From: Marinobacter sp. Arc7-DN-1
Lineage (GTDB): Bacteria > Pseudomonadota > Gammaproteobacteria > Pseudomonadales > Oleiphilaceae
Length of the DNA: 64,000 nucleotides
Assembly (NCBI RefSeq): GCF_003441595.1
Contig: NZ_CP031848.1
Coordinates: forward strand, 1,550,001 to 1,614,000
Direction of reading: 5' to 3'
Shown here: positions 61,954 to 64,000 of the stretch, in pieces
How positions within the stretch are numbered: the stretch's first letter is position 1
How the letters are laid out: the number at the start of each line of letters is the position of its first letter
Made by a program: the position numbers and the translations under genes
The notes under the pieces: model-generated
What the model was told of the DNA's origin: nothing
Database searches by the model: none
Seen by the model: the letters and a program-made list of their open reading frames with translations, nothing else

Positions 61954-62856
61954 ATGAGTGACAGGGAAGCCAAGGAGGCTGCGGACGAGCAGGAGTCTCG
62001 CGTCAAGGCCCAGGATCGTGAATCCCGCGAACGGACACCGACGCCGAGCGAAAAGTCGCTGACTCCGAAAGAGCGTGAGACCGTAGCCGAACATAGCAAT
62101 CTATCGTCGCTGACTGTCTACTCTATCATTCTGCGCGAGGGCGAAAAGGAGCTTGAACGCCCGAAAAGCTCGCTCTGGTGGTCCGGCGTGGCAGCAGGTC
62201 TCGGGATTTCGACCTCGGTCCTCGTCGAGGGGATTATCCGCTCCAATCTGGGCTCAGATCACCCCTACCTGACGTTGATTGAAAGCCTGGGCTACTCGTT
62301 CGGATTTGTCCTCGTGATCCTGTGCCGGCTTCAACTGTTCACCGAGAACACCATCACCGTCGTGCTGCCGGTTCTGGCCCAGCCGACGCGCAACCGGTTC
62401 TATTGTACCGCCCGCCTTTGGGGAATTGTGCTTGTGGCCAATCTGTGTGGCACGTTTATTACCGCCGCCATCGGCGTCCACGGGGGCATCCTTCCCGTCG
62501 ATACCCTGGCCGCGATGGTGGAGATGTCGCGCCACCTGGCAACACTGACTCCGGCCGAGACACTTTTGCGGGGTATTCCATCCGGCTTTTTCATAGCGGC
62601 TATTGTGTGGATGCTGCCTTCGGCGAAGAGATCCGAAGTGCTGGTTATCGTCATGTTTACCTGGCTGATTGCGGCGGGTGACTTTACCCATGTGATTGCC
62701 GGGTCAAACGAGATTTTCACGCTAGTGCTCAGTGGGGAAATGAGCGTCTTCAACGCCCTGATCTATCATATTTCCCCGGTACTCATCGGCAACATTATCG
62801 GTGGTACAGGTCTGTTCGCGATGCTGGCCTACGCCCAGGTTCATGAAGAAATGTGA
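61954..62856 (+). CDS. Formate/nitrite transporter (FNT) family protein, YfdC-like
   Basis: 300 residues. A charged ~70-residue N-terminal tail (many E, R, S) precedes six helices with the FNT motifs L-F-T-E-N-T and G-N-I-I-G-G-T. Likely a small-anion channel of the inner membrane. No typical strong ribosome site. Confidence 0.88.
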   Translation: MSDREAKEAADEQESRVKAQDRESRERTPTPSEKSLTPKERETVAEHSNLSSLTVYSIILREGEKELERPKSSLWWSGVAAGLGISTSVLVEGIIRSNLGSDHPYLTLIESLGYSFGFVLVILCRLQLFTENTITVVLPVLAQPTRNRFYCTARLWGIVLVANLCGTFITAAIGVHGGILPVDTLAAMVEMSRHLATLTPAETLLRGIPSGFFIAAIVWMLPSAKRSEVLVIVMFTWLIAAGDFTHVIAGSNEIFTLVLSGEMSVFNALIYHISPVLIGNIIGGTGLFAMLAYAQVHEEM

Positions 62857-62903
62857 TGCAGCGCCGAGCACTGGTATCCACACTGGCTGGTTAATAGGTG
62901 TCG

Positions 62904-63896
62904 CTAACCCGCGCCGTCGCCCAACGTATGTCCTCTAACGGTCTCGTTGTAGAGGCATTGGTGCGTGTGCCATTTCTCGTCCGTGCTAGCCTTGCTGCCT
63001 TCCCACCGGGGATCCTGAGGCCGTTCGTGACTGTTGATGAAGGCAGCCACATCCCAGGCTTGCTGGTCCGTGAGAACGGCTTCCTTCTCCACAGGACTGG
63101 CTTTTCCAAGAGGCATGTTGTATTTGATGAAGGCAGCCGCTGTGTTGACCCGGTGCATTCCAGCCCCCCAGTTGTAGGCTCCGGCACCCCATAGTGGCGG
63201 GAAAATCTGACGGCCATCGTCCGCGAATTTTCCACTGCCGTCACTGCCATGGCAAATGCTGCATTGATTCTGGTACACCTCCTCACCACGGCTCACGCTG
63301 CTTCCGTTCTGGGGTTCGGGAACAGCCGCGTAACCGCGCCCAGGCAGATTCTTGCCAATTGGTGCCCCCTCGGCCGACCAGAAAAAGAACGCCTGCAGAT
63401 CCTTGAGCACCTGGCTATCGGGCTCGGGCGGTCCACCGGCCTCCGAACTGTTCGCATTCATCGAGTAGGTGAAGCAACCGCGAATGCGTTCATCCATGGT
63501 ATTGACGTGGTCATTCTTGCCCCGGTATTTGGGATAAATACCCCACGCACCCCACATGGGAGCGGAGTTAGCGGCGAGACCGCCGGCCAGATGACAATTG
63601 CCGCAATTCTGCTTGTTGCCCACAAAGCGCTTGGCTTCCGGGTGCTGGCGCGTATTCACGAATGCCTCCCAACCGCTGCGCACGCTGTCACCGAACGGCC
63701 CCTCGGGAATATCGTCGAGGCTTGGGGGCTGATGGTACCCCTCCGCACCGGCTTCTGGAGCCGGTTCAAGTTCCACCTGCTTAGTGAGCGTCTCATCAAC
63801 CTGGGCATTCACTGAAAGTGCAAAGAGCGCCAGGACCGCTGGCAACAGCGGACTCCGGATGCCACGAAGGGGGTGTTTGATGTCCTTTGCTGTCAT
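62904..63896 (-). CDS. tsdA: Dihaem cytochrome c, TsdA-like thiosulfate dehydrogenase
   Basis: 330 residues. Signal peptide (ends V-N-A-Q). Haem sites C98-G-N-C-H102 and C212-S-I-C-H216. D-I-P-E-G-P-F-G-D-S-V-R-S-G, Y-R-G-K-N-D-H-V-N-T and E-R-I-R-G-C-F-T-Y-S-M-N are TsdA signatures, including the Cys141 that ligates haem in TsdA. It oxidises thiosulfate to tetrathionate in the periplasm. The end of another cytochrome gene precedes it, as tsdB usually does. Confidence 0.85.
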   Translation of the reverse strand: MTAKDIKHPLRGIRSPLLPAVLALFALSVNAQVDETLTKQVELEPAPEAGAEGYHQPPSLDDIPEGPFGDSVRSGWEAFVNTRQHPEAKRFVGNKQNCGNCHLAGGLAANSAPMWGAWGIYPKYRGKNDHVNTMDERIRGCFTYSMNANSSEAGGPPEPDSQVLKDLQAFFFWSAEGAPIGKNLPGRGYAAVPEPQNGSSVSRGEEVYQNQCSICHGSDGSGKFADDGRQIFPPLWGAGAYNWGAGMHRVNTAAAFIKYNMPLGKASPVEKEAVLTDQQAWDVAAFINSHERPQDPRWEGSKASTDEKWHTHQCLYNETVRGHTLGDGAG

Positions 63897-63915
63897 GGCG
63901 GCCTCTCAGGTCGGA

Positions 63916-64000
63916 TTATTGAACGTTATTGGAAGGCTGGGCGGGCAACGAGGCGAACCAGGCGGTCACCGCCTGGCTATCTTCGTCGCTGAGGCGTTTT
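63916..64000 (-). CDS. Cytochrome c C-terminus, TsdB-like, partial
   Basis: 27 codons visible from the window edge (R-L-S-D-E-D-S-Q-A-V-T-A-W-F-A-S-L-P), the closing helix of a class I cytochrome c, stop at 63916. Position directly before tsdA suggests the electron acceptor TsdB. Confidence 0.6.
   Translation of the reverse strand, partial: KRLSDEDSQAVTAWFASLPAQPSNNVQ

Noticed and set aside
1..64000. CRISPR arrays, tRNA or rRNA genes, prophage structural genes
   Set aside because: No regularly spaced repeats, cloverleaf-like segments, rRNA-like sequence or phage morphogenesis genes were noticed on reading; a dedicated scan was not possible.

Overview
The window looks like chromosome from a GC-rich, metabolically versatile marine gammaproteobacterium. 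A Marinobacter-type host is the best guess, from the style of PhaC, RadD, the DUF4112, DUF2780, DUF3010 and PBPRA1643 small proteins, and the mix of PHA metabolism, sulfur-compound cytochromes and alanine use. This is inferred from protein resemblance, not from a search. I saw no rRNA, tRNA, CRISPR array or intact transposon.

Layout. 0-3 kb: the end of an acetoacetyl-CoA reductase-like gene and a class I PHA synthase, then a PEP-CTERM surface protein behind a sigma-54 promoter. 3-5.3 kb: gene remnants (LysR, Kup-like, YtoQ) around an intact RhuM/Fic protein. 5.4-10.4 kb: a cyclase-nitroreductase operon, a LysR regulator and a DMT exporter, with the same TTCC-N5-GGAA palindrome in both control regions. 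10.7-12.6 kb: a SoxC-like sulfite dehydrogenase with its cytochrome. 12.7-18.2 kb: mtgA, a tandemly duplicated membrane-protein gene, an esterase, and DnaJ and VWA proteins. 18.2-20.1 kb: an AT-rich porin island with an IS630 scar. 20.1-25.9 kb: ordinary housekeeping genes (yqeY, patatin, RNase Z, GST). 26-29 kb: Xre-RES toxin-antitoxin and a chemoreceptor. 29.4-35.9 kb: a KAS III with a long unknown N-terminal domain, a 650-residue orphan protein, an AraC regulator and two methyltransferases.

From about 36 to 62 kb the character changes. Intact small genes and toxin-antitoxin modules alternate with broken genes, in-frame fusions and copied gene fragments. A short motif, AAATCTGTCCCGGTTTT and variants, recurs about 17 times and often lies exactly at the edge of a fragment. 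Three minus-strand remnants of the 5' end of a RAYT (REP-associated tyrosine transposase, Y1_Tnp) gene lie in or beside this zone, and one ends directly in the motif. I read the motif as a REP/RAYT-type mobile repeat that has marked or caused the rearrangements. Results include a TRAP binding-protein/DctQ fusion, an SRPBCC-LamG-PEP-CTERM chimera, an effector-like fragment beside an intact DUF2931 lipoprotein, and short stray pieces of radD.

Intact operons inside this zone include lrp/ald/agcS (alanine catabolism) and higB-higA-radD. The window closes with an FNT-family channel and a TsdA-like thiosulfate dehydrogenase preceded by the end of another cytochrome c gene. With the SoxC locus this points to sulfur-compound oxidation as a supplementary energy source.
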